Positions 25,746 to 35,110 of a stretch of 64,000 nt of DNA are shown here, one piece after another. The stretch covers positions 32,095 to 96,094 of the forward strand of contig CAYUDC010000001.1 of NCBI GenBank assembly GCA_964443415.1. Reading direction: 5' to 3'. The stretch is from B1 sp964443415. Its GTDB lineage: Bacteria > Bacteroidota > Bacteroidia > UKL13-3. The notes beneath the pieces were generated by a model, which saw only the letters and a program-made list of their open reading frames with translations, ran no database searches and was not told the DNA's origin. Numbering within the stretch: the first letter of the stretch is position 1; each line of letters starts with the position of its first letter. The translations under genes and the position numbers were made by a program.

Positions 25746-28700
25746 ATGAAAAAATATATACTTAATCTACGAAGCATGTTAGCTTTGGTCATTCTCCTAG
25801 TAGGTCTAGGTAATGACTTGCGCGCGCAGGTTTACCTGCTCGAAAATTTCGACAGCGCATTTGTGGGTACACCAGGAGCGCCTCCTGGATGGACTCAAAC
25901 CCGTTTTGATTATTGGGGTGATGGCACTCCAACTGCAATTAATGTGGCTGGTCCAAAAGACTGGCAGAGAAACCGTTTAATTTCTTCTGGCTTTTGGTCT
26001 TCGCAGAGTTTTGGTACTATACCAAGCGCTGCTGTAACAGATTCAGGAGCTCTTTGGCTCGAAGATTACTATTTTGGAACACAAACCAATATGTTAAGCA
26101 GAAGGATTGAGTCGCCAGCTATTAATCTTTCAACAGCTACTTCGCCTTATTTGCGATTTAACATGTTTTTTGCTCAAACTGCCAATTACACGTATCCAAT
26201 TATTGTAATGGCATCTAATGATAATGGTGCTACATGGAAATCTATCATGCATGTTCAACCTAATGCAGATGTGGTTACTACTTCTACAACTGGCGCAGGT
26301 ACAATGAATGCTGCTACACCTTGGCAAAAAATAACCATCCGTATTCCGGATGCATATAAGGTACCTAATGCTAAGTTTGCCTTTTACAGAAACAATCCAT
26401 ATAGCTTTAACTCAAACCCTTTCATTGATAGTTTAACTATCGAAGAATTTACACCAACCACTATTACTTCTGCACAAAGTGGTAACTGGTCTGATCCATT
26501 AACTTGGGTTGGTGGAATTGTACCTAATGCTAATAATCACGTAGTAATTGATGCAAATCATACAGTTACTTCAAATGTGAATATTTCTCGTATGCAAAAT
26601 TTAACCATCAGTGGTGGTGCATCGTTTTTATATTTTTCTTCTTCTTTAAATACAGTTTCTCAAATTTTTGGAAATTTAACCATCAACTCTACTGGAACAT
26701 TTAGCCTTGGAACTACTGCTTCATCTACCATTAATAGATGGGTGTATATTGGTGGAAGTTTAACCAATAATGGCACCTTGAATACCGGTACTGGAACGGG
26801 AAGTGTTGTATACATGACAGGTGGGCAATTGAGCACCTTTACTAATAATGGTACTATCTCAAACGGCTATATCTCTGGTATGTATTTTGCAAATTCAGGG
26901 GGTGTGGAGTTTAACGGTAGTATGACCAGTAACGTGGTAATTAGAAATTTAACTTTCCTTGTAGACGGTCCTGTAATTCCAAATGGTAAACTAACTTTAG
27001 GTATCACCGGAAACGTACATACAATTACACGCGGTAATAATACTGCGTTCTTTACCCAAAGACCTATTTATCCTCCTTTAGGTACCTCACTTCGTTCGGT
27101 AACTTATGGAGGTGGAACGAATGGTAACCCTACAATGGGTATTTTCTATAAGGACACTATTTTTACTGGATTTGAAACTGATACACTAGCTACTGGAGTT
27201 CAATTTATCAGAGGTACATTAACTGTTTTCACTCAGAATCATGTTAAATTAAGTGCTCCACTTCAAATTGGTGATACTGTTGGAAGAACAACGACACTTT
27301 CTGCTACCAATGCTGGTGGATTAACTACATTTAGTCGTGGTATCTTATTCACCGATGATGTAAATATCTTAACCGTTGGTCCAATTGGAAATGGTTCTTT
27401 AGGGGTTGACCCAAGTTTAAATAATTTAAATCCACCCACTACACACGGATCCTATATTGTTGGGCCAGTTAGATTTGTTAGACCATTATCAGGTACTTTA
27501 ACCTCTACTTTAAGTGTTCCGTTAGGATACGGAAGTCAATACTTAGCGTTAAGTACACCAAATAATGCTAGACGTTATTTACAACTTACCGCAGGTGGAG
27601 GTTGGGCCGGACAGATTATCACTTTCCGCGCTCTAACAAACCCATCTGGCGCGGTGAGTGCACCACAAACTTCTTTACTAACCAATCGTTTATACAGAAT
27701 TGAGTTAGCGCCAGGTCAAAATTTGCCAGCAACCTCATTATTAACCGCCATCACTAGAATAGAAGGTGGTAATAGCAATGCAGATGCTTTATTGGGAAAC
27801 CAAGATCAATTATTCTTAATGCAAAGTACCAGTCCAACTGGACCTTGGGTGCCAAGAAATGTAGCGGCTGGTGCCGGTGCATTTGTTATTAATACATTAT
27901 ATACACGTCAAACAAGTGCATTATCACCTGGACCAATTAGTGGTAATGGTGAATATTTTGCATGGGCCTCTTCTGCACCATTAATGAACTTTCAGAATGG
28001 AGATGTAACCAGAGAGGTTGCCCCAGTTTCTATTGGTGCCCAAGATATGCCAATGTTAAGAGTTAGGGTTAATGTTAACGGTACCATCCCAACTAGGGTA
28101 ACTAACCTTGATTTTACGCCTGCTGGAACTTCTAACCTTGCAGCAATTTCATCAGCAAAGGTGTATTATACAGGTACCTCACCGGTATTCAATAATTCTA
28201 CTCAGTTTGGCTCTACAGTTACCTCTGTAACTGGTGTTACTTCTGTTACAGGAAACCAAGTATTACAATCTGGCGATAACTATTTCTGGATTGCTTACAA
28301 TGTTTCAGCTAGTGCAGTCTTGGGTGATAGTTTAAGTGCTAACCTAAACAGCATTACAGCAGTTGACACAGCAAGAACTTTAGTTACTACACCTGCTACA
28401 GGCTTTAGAATTGTAAGTGCTCCAATGACTTTTGTTTCTGCAACAGCAGTTCAATTGAATGCAGCAAGAGTAGAGCGTGGCGAACAGGGAGCTGATATCA
28501 TGCGCATTAATGTAAATATGTCGGCAACTGGTGCTCCGATTCCATTGAATAGTTTGCGTTTAAACACCAATGGGTCAGGTGCCACTACCAACATCACACA
28601 AGCTCAAGTTTATTATACAGGTAACTCTACCACATTTAACAAAAATCAATTAGTAGGAACATTTAATAGCCCAAGTGGAGCATTCATCATAAATGGAACC

Positions 28701-31700
28701 CAAAATCTATCTAATGGCGATAACTATTTTTGGGTAGCGTATTCTGTATCTGCTACAGCAATCTTAGATGATTCTGTTGATGTTGAGTGTGATTCGATTT
28801 CTATAAGTGGAGTAAACAGACCTGTAAGTCCAATAGCTCCAGCTGGAAATAGGCTCATCCGTGCGCCATATTGTAATAGCGCTGCAACTACTACTGGTGA
28901 TGAGGAGATTTGGAATGTTACTTTTGGTTCAATTAACAATACCTCAAACTGTACAACCTTAGCCCCAGGGCCTGGTTCGGTGAATAGCATGTATTCAAAT
29001 TATACCACTTCTATTGCACCTCCTAGTATTCCTGCTGGTTTGCCTATACCAATTAGTGTTAATGCTGCAAGTTGTGGTGGTAATTATCCTTCAACCTTAA
29101 GGGTATATATCGATTATAACCAAAACGGTGTTTTTGATTTACCTGGTGAATTAGCTTATTCTAATAATTCATTTACTTCTAGCACTGCAGGTACAACCAT
29201 TTTAACAGGAAACATTACTGTTCCATGTAGTGCTTTACCTGGAAACACAAGAATGAGGGTTGTATTAGATGAAACTTCTGGTGCTCCGGCTTGTGGTACT
29301 TATACTTGGGGAGAAACAGAAGATTACACCATTAATATTGTTGCAGGAGCTTCAACTTATACAGCTTCAAATGCTATTCAATTTACAGGTACAACTTCTG
29401 CCGGATCATCAGATGTTAGGGTATTGAGAGTGCCAATTAAGGTATCTTCTTCACCTTGTAATCCTGGTGTTATCACACAATTAAGATTTAATACTGCTGG
29501 TTCTACCAGTGCTGCAGATATCGTTTCTGCTAAATTATATAAAACTGGAAGCTCTAACATATTTAGTATTGCTAATCTAGTTGGTACTGTAGCCGCTCCA
29601 AGTGGTCAGTTTTCATTCACCGTAGCAGATACCGCTGTAAATGATACCAACAATTATTGGTTAGCCTATGATGTAAGTGCTACTGCTACCGCATCAAATG
29701 TTTTAGATGCTAGATTTGATAGCGCCGAAGTATTTGGTGCTTGGTACACCCCAATTAATGGAAATCCTACAGGAAATTTAGTAATTACTGTTCCTATGGC
29801 TTATATAGGTTCAAGTGTTATTCATACAGACTTAGGAATGGTAGAAAGACCTTCTGTTAATAATAGAATGTTGCGTGCGATGGTAATCATGGGTTCTACT
29901 GGTGCACCAGTATCAGTTACTCAGTTTAGCTTAGATGCCAATGGCGGTGGTGATGACACCTCAAATATTGCTAACGTAAAAGTATTCTACACCGGAAGCA
30001 GCGCAAATTTTGCTTCAACCAACCAGTTTGGTTCAACTTTCGTTCAAACTACACCTACTGGTAATAAATATGGTGCCTTTAATATTAATGGTATCCTTAA
30101 CCTGGCCAATGACACCAACTACTTCTGGGTAACTTATGATATTAAGTCTACCGCAATATTAGGTGACTCAGTTGACTTAGAAATGTCAGGCATTACCATT
30201 GCGGGTGTTAATAGAACTCCATCCACCACGGCTCCGGCGGGCAATAGAAAAATTCGTGCTCAATATTGCGCCAGTGGTGCTACCTCAACTTTTGATGAGG
30301 AAATTTGGAATGTTACAGTTGGTTCGTTAAATAACACTTCTACTTGCGCTACCACAGCTCCAGGCCCTGGTTCTGTAAACAGCCAATACTCAAATTATTC
30401 TGGATTTGTTGCTGCTCCAAATTTGGCTGCAGGATTGCCAATTCCATTTAGCGTAAATGCAGCAAGTTGTAATGGTAATTACACTTCAATGTTGGGTATT
30501 TACATAGACTATAACCAAAATGGAATATTTGACTTGCCAGGTGAACTTGCTTATGCTAGTGGTACATTTACCTCAAGTACAGCCGGAACACAAATAATTA
30601 CTGGTAATATTACTGTACCATGTACTGCAATGCCTGGTATAACCAGAATGCGTGTGGTATTAAATGAAACTACCGGTGGTGTTGCACCATGTGGTACATT
30701 TGCTTGGGGTGAAACCGAAGATTATGATGTAAACATTGTATCTGGCGCTCCATCGTTCCGCAGTGTTAGTGTGAACCAAAATACAGGAACTACTGCTGCC
30801 TCAGCTACCGATGTTAGGATTTTAAGAATTCCTGTGGTTATGACATCATCGCCTTGTAACCCAGCTATTATAGATGGATTCTCTTTCAATACTGCTGGTT
30901 CTACTGCTGCTGCTGATATTGCAAATGCAAAATTATATGTAACAAGAAATTCTGGTGTATTTAACAATACCAACTTGCTTGGAACAGCAACTAGCCCTTC
31001 AGGCCAATTCACATTTACTGTGGCTGATACCTTAAATAATGATACCAATTTCTATTGGTTAACCTATGACGTAAGTGCAACTGCTACCAATAGCAATGTG
31101 TTAGATGCTAGATTAGATAGTATCAACTTGTTAGGAAGCTGGCGTGTGCCTGCAAATGGAAACCCTGCTGGAAACGTAGTGATTGCCACTCCTATGACTT
31201 ATTTAGGAAGTGCTGCTATACATCCAGAACAAGGTATCGTAGAAACAGGAGCAGTTAATCAAAGAATGTTACGTGTAATGGTTAGAATGAGTTCTATTGG
31301 CGCTCCTGTTGCATTGACCCAATTTAACTTAAATGCAAATGGAGGTGGAGATGATACTTCAAACATTGCCAATGTAAAAGTATTTGCAACAGGCAATAGC
31401 CCAGTATTCTCAGCCGCTAACCAGTTTGGTACCACTTTCGTTCAAACTACACCTACCGGTAATAAGTGGGGTGCATTTAACATCAATGGTACCATTAACT
31501 TAAATAATGATACCAACTACTTCTGGGTAACTTATAATATTAAATCTACTGCCATCATTGGCGACTCTGTAGATGCAGAAATTACAGGTTTAACCATTGC
31601 AGGTGTTTCTCAAACTCCTACCAATACTGCTCCAGCGGGCAGCAGAAGAATTAGAGGTCCTTATTGCGCTAGTGCCGCTCAGTTTGCTGGAGATGGAGAA

Positions 31701-34700
31701 ATTTGGAATGTAACAGTTGGTTCGTTAAATAACACTTCTAACTGTACTGTGGCTGCAACAGGCCCTGGTTCTACTTTAAGTTTATATTCTAACTATACTC
31801 AATCTATCAATGCACCAAATTTAGTGGCTGGTGTTTCGATACCGTTCTCTGTCCATACTTCAACTTGTGGTGGTAATTACAATGGTGTATTGGGTATTTG
31901 GATAGATTTGAACCAAGACGGTGACTTTACTGATGCGGGTGAAACCGTTCATATGACTCCAACTTTCTTATACGGGACAACCGTATTCCGCACAGGTAAT
32001 TTTGTGATTCCTTGTACTGCCACTCCTGGTACTACAGTGATGCGTGTGATTTTAAATGAGACTACTGCTTCTCCAATTTCGCCTTGTGGTTCTTATTTCT
32101 ATGGAGAAACAGAGGATTATATCGTAAACATTGTTAACGCTGCTCCTGTATTTAATGCAGTTTCAGTAATACAACAAACTGGTACAACAAGCGCTGGTGC
32201 TACAGATGTTCCTGTATTACGTGTTCCTATCAGAGTAACTTCTTCTGCTTGTACTCCTGGAACAGTAAATGAATTTAGATTTAACACGGCTGGTACAACT
32301 ACTGCTGCTAACATTGTTACGGCTAAACTTTACAAAACAGGTAATACAGGTGTATTCTCAAACACTAACCTGGTAGCTAGTGTTACTTCACCAAGTGGCG
32401 CATTTAGCTTTACTGTAACAGATACCTTAATTAATGATACCAATAACTATTGGTTAGCCTACGATGTTGCTACAACGTCTGCAAACAACAATACGTTAGA
32501 TGCAACTTTTGACAGTGCCAATGTTTATGGTAATTGGGTAGTTCCTGCTGTGAGCAATCCTACTGGTAATGTGGTTATCTCTACTCCAATGACCTTTGTA
32601 GGAAGCGATGTAAGCCACCCAGATGCGGGTATGGTTGAAACTGGTTCTGTAAATAACAGAATGTTAAGAATTAGGGTTCGCATGAGTTCTACTGGTGCAC
32701 CTGTTTCATTAACTCAGTTAAACTTAAACACAAATGGTGGAGGTAATGATACTTCTAACATTAATAACTTGAAAGTATTCTATACTGGAACGAGTGCAAA
32801 TTTTGCCACTACCAACCAGTATGGATCAACTTTTGTGCAAACTACACCAACAGGTGCAAGTTGGGGAGCCTTTAACATTAATGGCTTGGTTTCACTTGCC
32901 AACGATACCAATTATTTCTGGGTTACTTACGACATCAAAGGAACTGCCATCGTAGGCGATTCGGTTGATGCAGAATGTACAGGAATGACTATTGGCGGTG
33001 TTTCTCAAACACCTTCGAATACAGCGCCTGCTGGATCAAGAAAAATTAGAGTGCCTTATTGTACAAGTGCAGCCCAATTTGCGGGTGATGGCGAAATCCT
33101 AAATGTAACTGTTGGTACTTTAAATAACACCTCTAATTGTACTACTGTTGCTCCTGGTGCAGGTTCAGCTTTGAGTTTATATTCTAACTTTACTTCTTCG
33201 GTTACCGCACCAATTATGAATGCAGGTGATTTAGTTACATACGATATTCATACAGCAACTTGTAATGGAAACTACAATGGTGTTATGGGTATTTGGATAG
33301 ACTTTAACCAAGATGGTGACTTTACGGATGCTGGTGAAACTGTTGTGATGACTCAATCATTCCTTTATGGTAATGGTGTGTATCAAACAGGTGCCTTCTA
33401 TATTCCATTGAATGCTACTACTGGTAGAACTAGAATGCGTGTCATCTTAAATGAAACTACAGCTTCTCCAATTTCTCCTTGCGGTACCTACTTCTATGGA
33501 GAGACAGAAGACTATACCATTGAGATTTTACCTGCACCAAATACAACCTACCTATGGAACCAAACAAGTGGTGGTAGCTTAATTTTACCTACCAACTGGA
33601 CTCCATCAAGGTTAAAAGCCAACCTTTCAGATAAGTTAATTATCAATACTGGTAATACAGGTGCATTTACAGGTGCTGGTAGCCAAATTGTTCGTGCCAT
33701 TGAATTAGGTGCAAATACGGTTGCTAACGTTGCTGGCAATGCTGCCATTGTTGTAGTTACCGATTCATTGGTATTTGGTAACAACGCTAGAATTGTTACT
33801 AACTCAAATACATTGGTATTGGGTAGAGATACTTCAAGTGTAGGTGCATTGCAAGTAGGAACTGCTGCTGGTATAGCTGGTAATTTCACTCGTTGGTTTA
33901 ATAGTACTTTGAATCCAATTAGTTTCCCATTAATTACAAGTGCTGGATTAAGTAGAGTAATGGAAGTTAACTATACCACTGCTCCTACCACAATCGGTTC
34001 GTTGACAGCTTCATTTGTGCCAACAGCGCCAGGTAATAATGGCTTACCACTTTATGATAGTACTGCCTTCTTTACTATTAATAGAGCCGGTATCGATGGA
34101 TACTGGTCATTGTTGCCAAGCAATGGTACTGCAGCTGGTACTTATAATGTAAGTTTAAATGCGACAGGTTTTACAGGTGTATCTAACTACTTACAATTGG
34201 TTGCTATTAGAAGAAATACTGGTACTTCACCTTGGACATCTAATGGTGTTCATGTAACTGCAACTGGTTCTAATGCGGCTCCTATTGTAAATCGTAACAA
34301 TGTTAATCAATATGGTGATTTTGGTATCGGTGGAGATACTGCTGTTAATCCGTTACCAGTTGAAATGTTATCATTTACTGCAAAAGCGATCAATGGAGAT
34401 GCATACTTAAATTGGTCAACTAGCATGGAGATCAATAATAAGGGCTTCTTCGTAGAAAAATCTATCGATGGTGTTAACTTTAAAGATATCAACTTTATAG
34501 CAGGACATGGAAATTCTAAAGCTGTTAGAAGCTATCATTTAGAAGATCAAAATGCCTTTGCATTAACTTCAACTGTTTATTACAGATTAAGACAAGTTGA
34601 TTTTGATGGCACAACTAGCTATTCAAAAGTTGTGAGTCTTTCAGAAAATGACCTAGTATCGGATGCGGTTACCATGTTCCCTAATCCGTTCTCTGAATCA

Positions 34701-34913
34701 ATTGGAATTAGCTTTGTTTCATCGGTGAGCGGTGAGGCGGTTGTTGAGGTAATTGATATCCAAGGTAGATTAATTGCTAATAGCACATTAACCATTCAAC
34801 AAGGTGCTCAGTACATTCCTTTAAACAATGCAGATAAATTAAACTCTGGAGTTTATATGGTTCGTGTGAACTTTAATGGTATCACACAAACATTCAAAAT
34901 TCAAAAGATGTAA
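25746..34913 (+). CDS. Giant secreted protein (3055 aa) with four GEVED and eight BNR_assoc_N-like modules and T9SS sorting domain
   Basis: Signal peptide 1-28. Residues 29-235 look like a choice-of-anchor J module (LENFDS...PPGWT). About 245-290 resembles a G8-type segment (GNWSDPLTWVGGIVPNA). From about 747 there are eight BNR_assoc_N-like modules, each ending near NYFWVTYDI or NYWLAYDV. These are interleaved with four GEVED domains at about 1041, 1506, 1972 and 2437, each closed by GETEDY and containing a calcium-loop-like D-x-N-x-N/D-G. The C-terminus has a fibronectin-like stretch and a type A sorting domain (MFPNPF, GVYMVRV). It is very likely a surface or extracellular adhesin or matrix protein. 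No catalytic site was seen. Confidence 0.9.
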   Translation: MKKYILNLRSMLALVILLVGLGNDLRAQVYLLENFDSAFVGTPGAPPGWTQTRFDYWGDGTPTAINVAGPKDWQRNRLISSGFWSSQSFGTIPSAAVTDSGALWLEDYYFGTQTNMLSRRIESPAINLSTATSPYLRFNMFFAQTANYTYPIIVMASNDNGATWKSIMHVQPNADVVTTSTTGAGTMNAATPWQKITIRIPDAYKVPNAKFAFYRNNPYSFNSNPFIDSLTIEEFTPTTITSAQSGNWSDPLTWVGGIVPNANNHVVIDANHTVTSNVNISRMQNLTISGGASFLYFSSSLNTVSQIFGNLTINSTGTFSLGTTASSTINRWVYIGGSLTNNGTLNTGTGTGSVVYMTGGQLSTFTNNGTISNGYISGMYFANSGGVEFNGSMTSNVVIRNLTFLVDGPVIPNGKLTLGITGNVHTITRGNNTAFFTQRPIYPPLGTSLRSVTYGGGTNGNPTMGIFYKDTIFTGFETDTLATGVQFIRGTLTVFTQNHVKLSAPLQIGDTVGRTTTLSATNAGGLTTFSRGILFTDDVNILTVGPIGNGSLGVDPSLNNLNPPTTHGSYIVGPVRFVRPLSGTLTSTLSVPLGYGSQYLALSTPNNARRYLQLTAGGGWAGQIITFRALTNPSGAVSAPQTSLLTNRLYRIELAPGQNLPATSLLTAITRIEGGNSNADALLGNQDQLFLMQSTSPTGPWVPRNVAAGAGAFVINTLYTRQTSALSPGPISGNGEYFAWASSAPLMNFQNGDVTREVAPVSIGAQDMPMLRVRVNVNGTIPTRVTNLDFTPAGTSNLAAISSAKVYYTGTSPVFNNSTQFGSTVTSVTGVTSVTGNQVLQSGDNYFWIAYNVSASAVLGDSLSANLNSITAVDTARTLVTTPATGFRIVSAPMTFVSATAVQLNAARVERGEQGADIMRINVNMSATGAPIPLNSLRLNTNGSGATTNITQAQVYYTGNSTTFNKNQLVGTFNSPSGAFIINGTQNLSNGDNYFWVAYSVSATAILDDSVDVECDSISISGVNRPVSPIAPAGNRLIRAPYCNSAATTTGDEEIWNVTFGSINNTSNCTTLAPGPGSVNSMYSNYTTSIAPPSIPAGLPIPISVNAASCGGNYPSTLRVYIDYNQNGVFDLPGELAYSNNSFTSSTAGTTILTGNITVPCSALPGNTRMRVVLDETSGAPACGTYTWGETEDYTINIVAGASTYTASNAIQFTGTTSAGSSDVRVLRVPIKVSSSPCNPGVITQLRFNTAGSTSAADIVSAKLYKTGSSNIFSIANLVGTVAAPSGQFSFTVADTAVNDTNNYWLAYDVSATATASNVLDARFDSAEVFGAWYTPINGNPTGNLVITVPMAYIGSSVIHTDLGMVERPSVNNRMLRAMVIMGSTGAPVSVTQFSLDANGGGDDTSNIANVKVFYTGSSANFASTNQFGSTFVQTTPTGNKYGAFNINGILNLANDTNYFWVTYDIKSTAILGDSVDLEMSGITIAGVNRTPSTTAPAGNRKIRAQYCASGATSTFDEEIWNVTVGSLNNTSTCATTAPGPGSVNSQYSNYSGFVAAPNLAAGLPIPFSVNAASCNGNYTSMLGIYIDYNQNGIFDLPGELAYASGTFTSSTAGTQIITGNITVPCTAMPGITRMRVVLNETTGGVAPCGTFAWGETEDYDVNIVSGAPSFRSVSVNQNTGTTAASATDVRILRIPVVMTSSPCNPAIIDGFSFNTAGSTAAADIANAKLYVTRNSGVFNNTNLLGTATSPSGQFTFTVADTLNNDTNFYWLTYDVSATATNSNVLDARLDSINLLGSWRVPANGNPAGNVVIATPMTYLGSAAIHPEQGIVETGAVNQRMLRVMVRMSSIGAPVALTQFNLNANGGGDDTSNIANVKVFATGNSPVFSAANQFGTTFVQTTPTGNKWGAFNINGTINLNNDTNYFWVTYNIKSTAIIGDSVDAEITGLTIAGVSQTPTNTAPAGSRRIRGPYCASAAQFAGDGEIWNVTVGSLNNTSNCTVAATGPGSTLSLYSNYTQSINAPNLVAGVSIPFSVHTSTCGGNYNGVLGIWIDLNQDGDFTDAGETVHMTPTFLYGTTVFRTGNFVIPCTATPGTTVMRVILNETTASPISPCGSYFYGETEDYIVNIVNAAPVFNAVSVIQQTGTTSAGATDVPVLRVPIRVTSSACTPGTVNEFRFNTAGTTTAANIVTAKLYKTGNTGVFSNTNLVASVTSPSGAFSFTVTDTLINDTNNYWLAYDVATTSANNNTLDATFDSANVYGNWVVPAVSNPTGNVVISTPMTFVGSDVSHPDAGMVETGSVNNRMLRIRVRMSSTGAPVSLTQLNLNTNGGGNDTSNINNLKVFYTGTSANFATTNQYGSTFVQTTPTGASWGAFNINGLVSLANDTNYFWVTYDIKGTAIVGDSVDAECTGMTIGGVSQTPSNTAPAGSRKIRVPYCTSAAQFAGDGEILNVTVGTLNNTSNCTTVAPGAGSALSLYSNFTSSVTAPIMNAGDLVTYDIHTATCNGNYNGVMGIWIDFNQDGDFTDAGETVVMTQSFLYGNGVYQTGAFYIPLNATTGRTRMRVILNETTASPISPCGTYFYGETEDYTIEILPAPNTTYLWNQTSGGSLILPTNWTPSRLKANLSDKLIINTGNTGAFTGAGSQIVRAIELGANTVANVAGNAAIVVVTDSLVFGNNARIVTNSNTLVLGRDTSSVGALQVGTAAGIAGNFTRWFNSTLNPISFPLITSAGLSRVMEVNYTTAPTTIGSLTASFVPTAPGNNGLPLYDSTAFFTINRAGIDGYWSLLPSNGTAAGTYNVSLNATGFTGVSNYLQLVAIRRNTGTSPWTSNGVHVTATGSNAAPIVNRNNVNQYGDFGIGGDTAVNPLPVEMLSFTAKAINGDAYLNWSTSMEINNKGFFVEKSIDGVNFKDINFIAGHGNSKAVRSYHLEDQNAFALTSTVYYRLRQVDFDGTTSYSKVVSLSENDLVSDAVTMFPNPFSESIGISFVSSVSGEAVVEVIDIQGRLIANSTLTIQQGAQYIPLNNADKLNSGVYMVRVNFNGITQTFKIQKM
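28425..33535 (+). repeat. Four tandem copies of a ~1.4-kb coding unit
   Basis: Unit starts, taken at the Met of the motif MTFVGS-like before each even BNR module, are 28425, 29796, 31194 and 32589, giving spacings of 1371, 1398 and 1395 bp. Each unit encodes one BNR_assoc_N-like module, one GEVED domain and a second BNR module; the last unit ends after GEVED4. Stretches between units 2 and 3 are nearly identical at DNA level (for example around 30304 and 31703), which points to recent duplication or gene conversion. Confidence 0.85.
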
Positions 34914-34937
34914 TTTTTCAAGCTTTTATTTAGATAG

Positions 34938-34970
34938 AAAGGCGGCTGATGATTCAGCCGCCTTTTTTTT
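34938..34970 (+). terminator. Rho-independent terminator after the GEVED giant
   Basis: AAAGGCGGCTGA pairs perfectly with TCAGCCGCCTTT around a TGAT loop, followed by a run of T. It lies 25 bp after the stop at 34913. Confidence 0.9.
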
Positions 34971-35110
34971 GTTTTTTGCAAATTTTTAATCCACACATTA
35001 TCAACTATTAATCATTACATTAATTTCCTCTTAAAAAAATTGACAATAGATTATTGCGTGAATGTTTACAAATATTTTAAATTACGCATCAAACCAAATC
35101 CTAATAATAT

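Noticed and set aside
28425..33535. CRISPR array or satellite repeat
   Set aside because: The repeats are 1.4 kb, in frame and protein-coding, with no short direct repeats and unique spacers.
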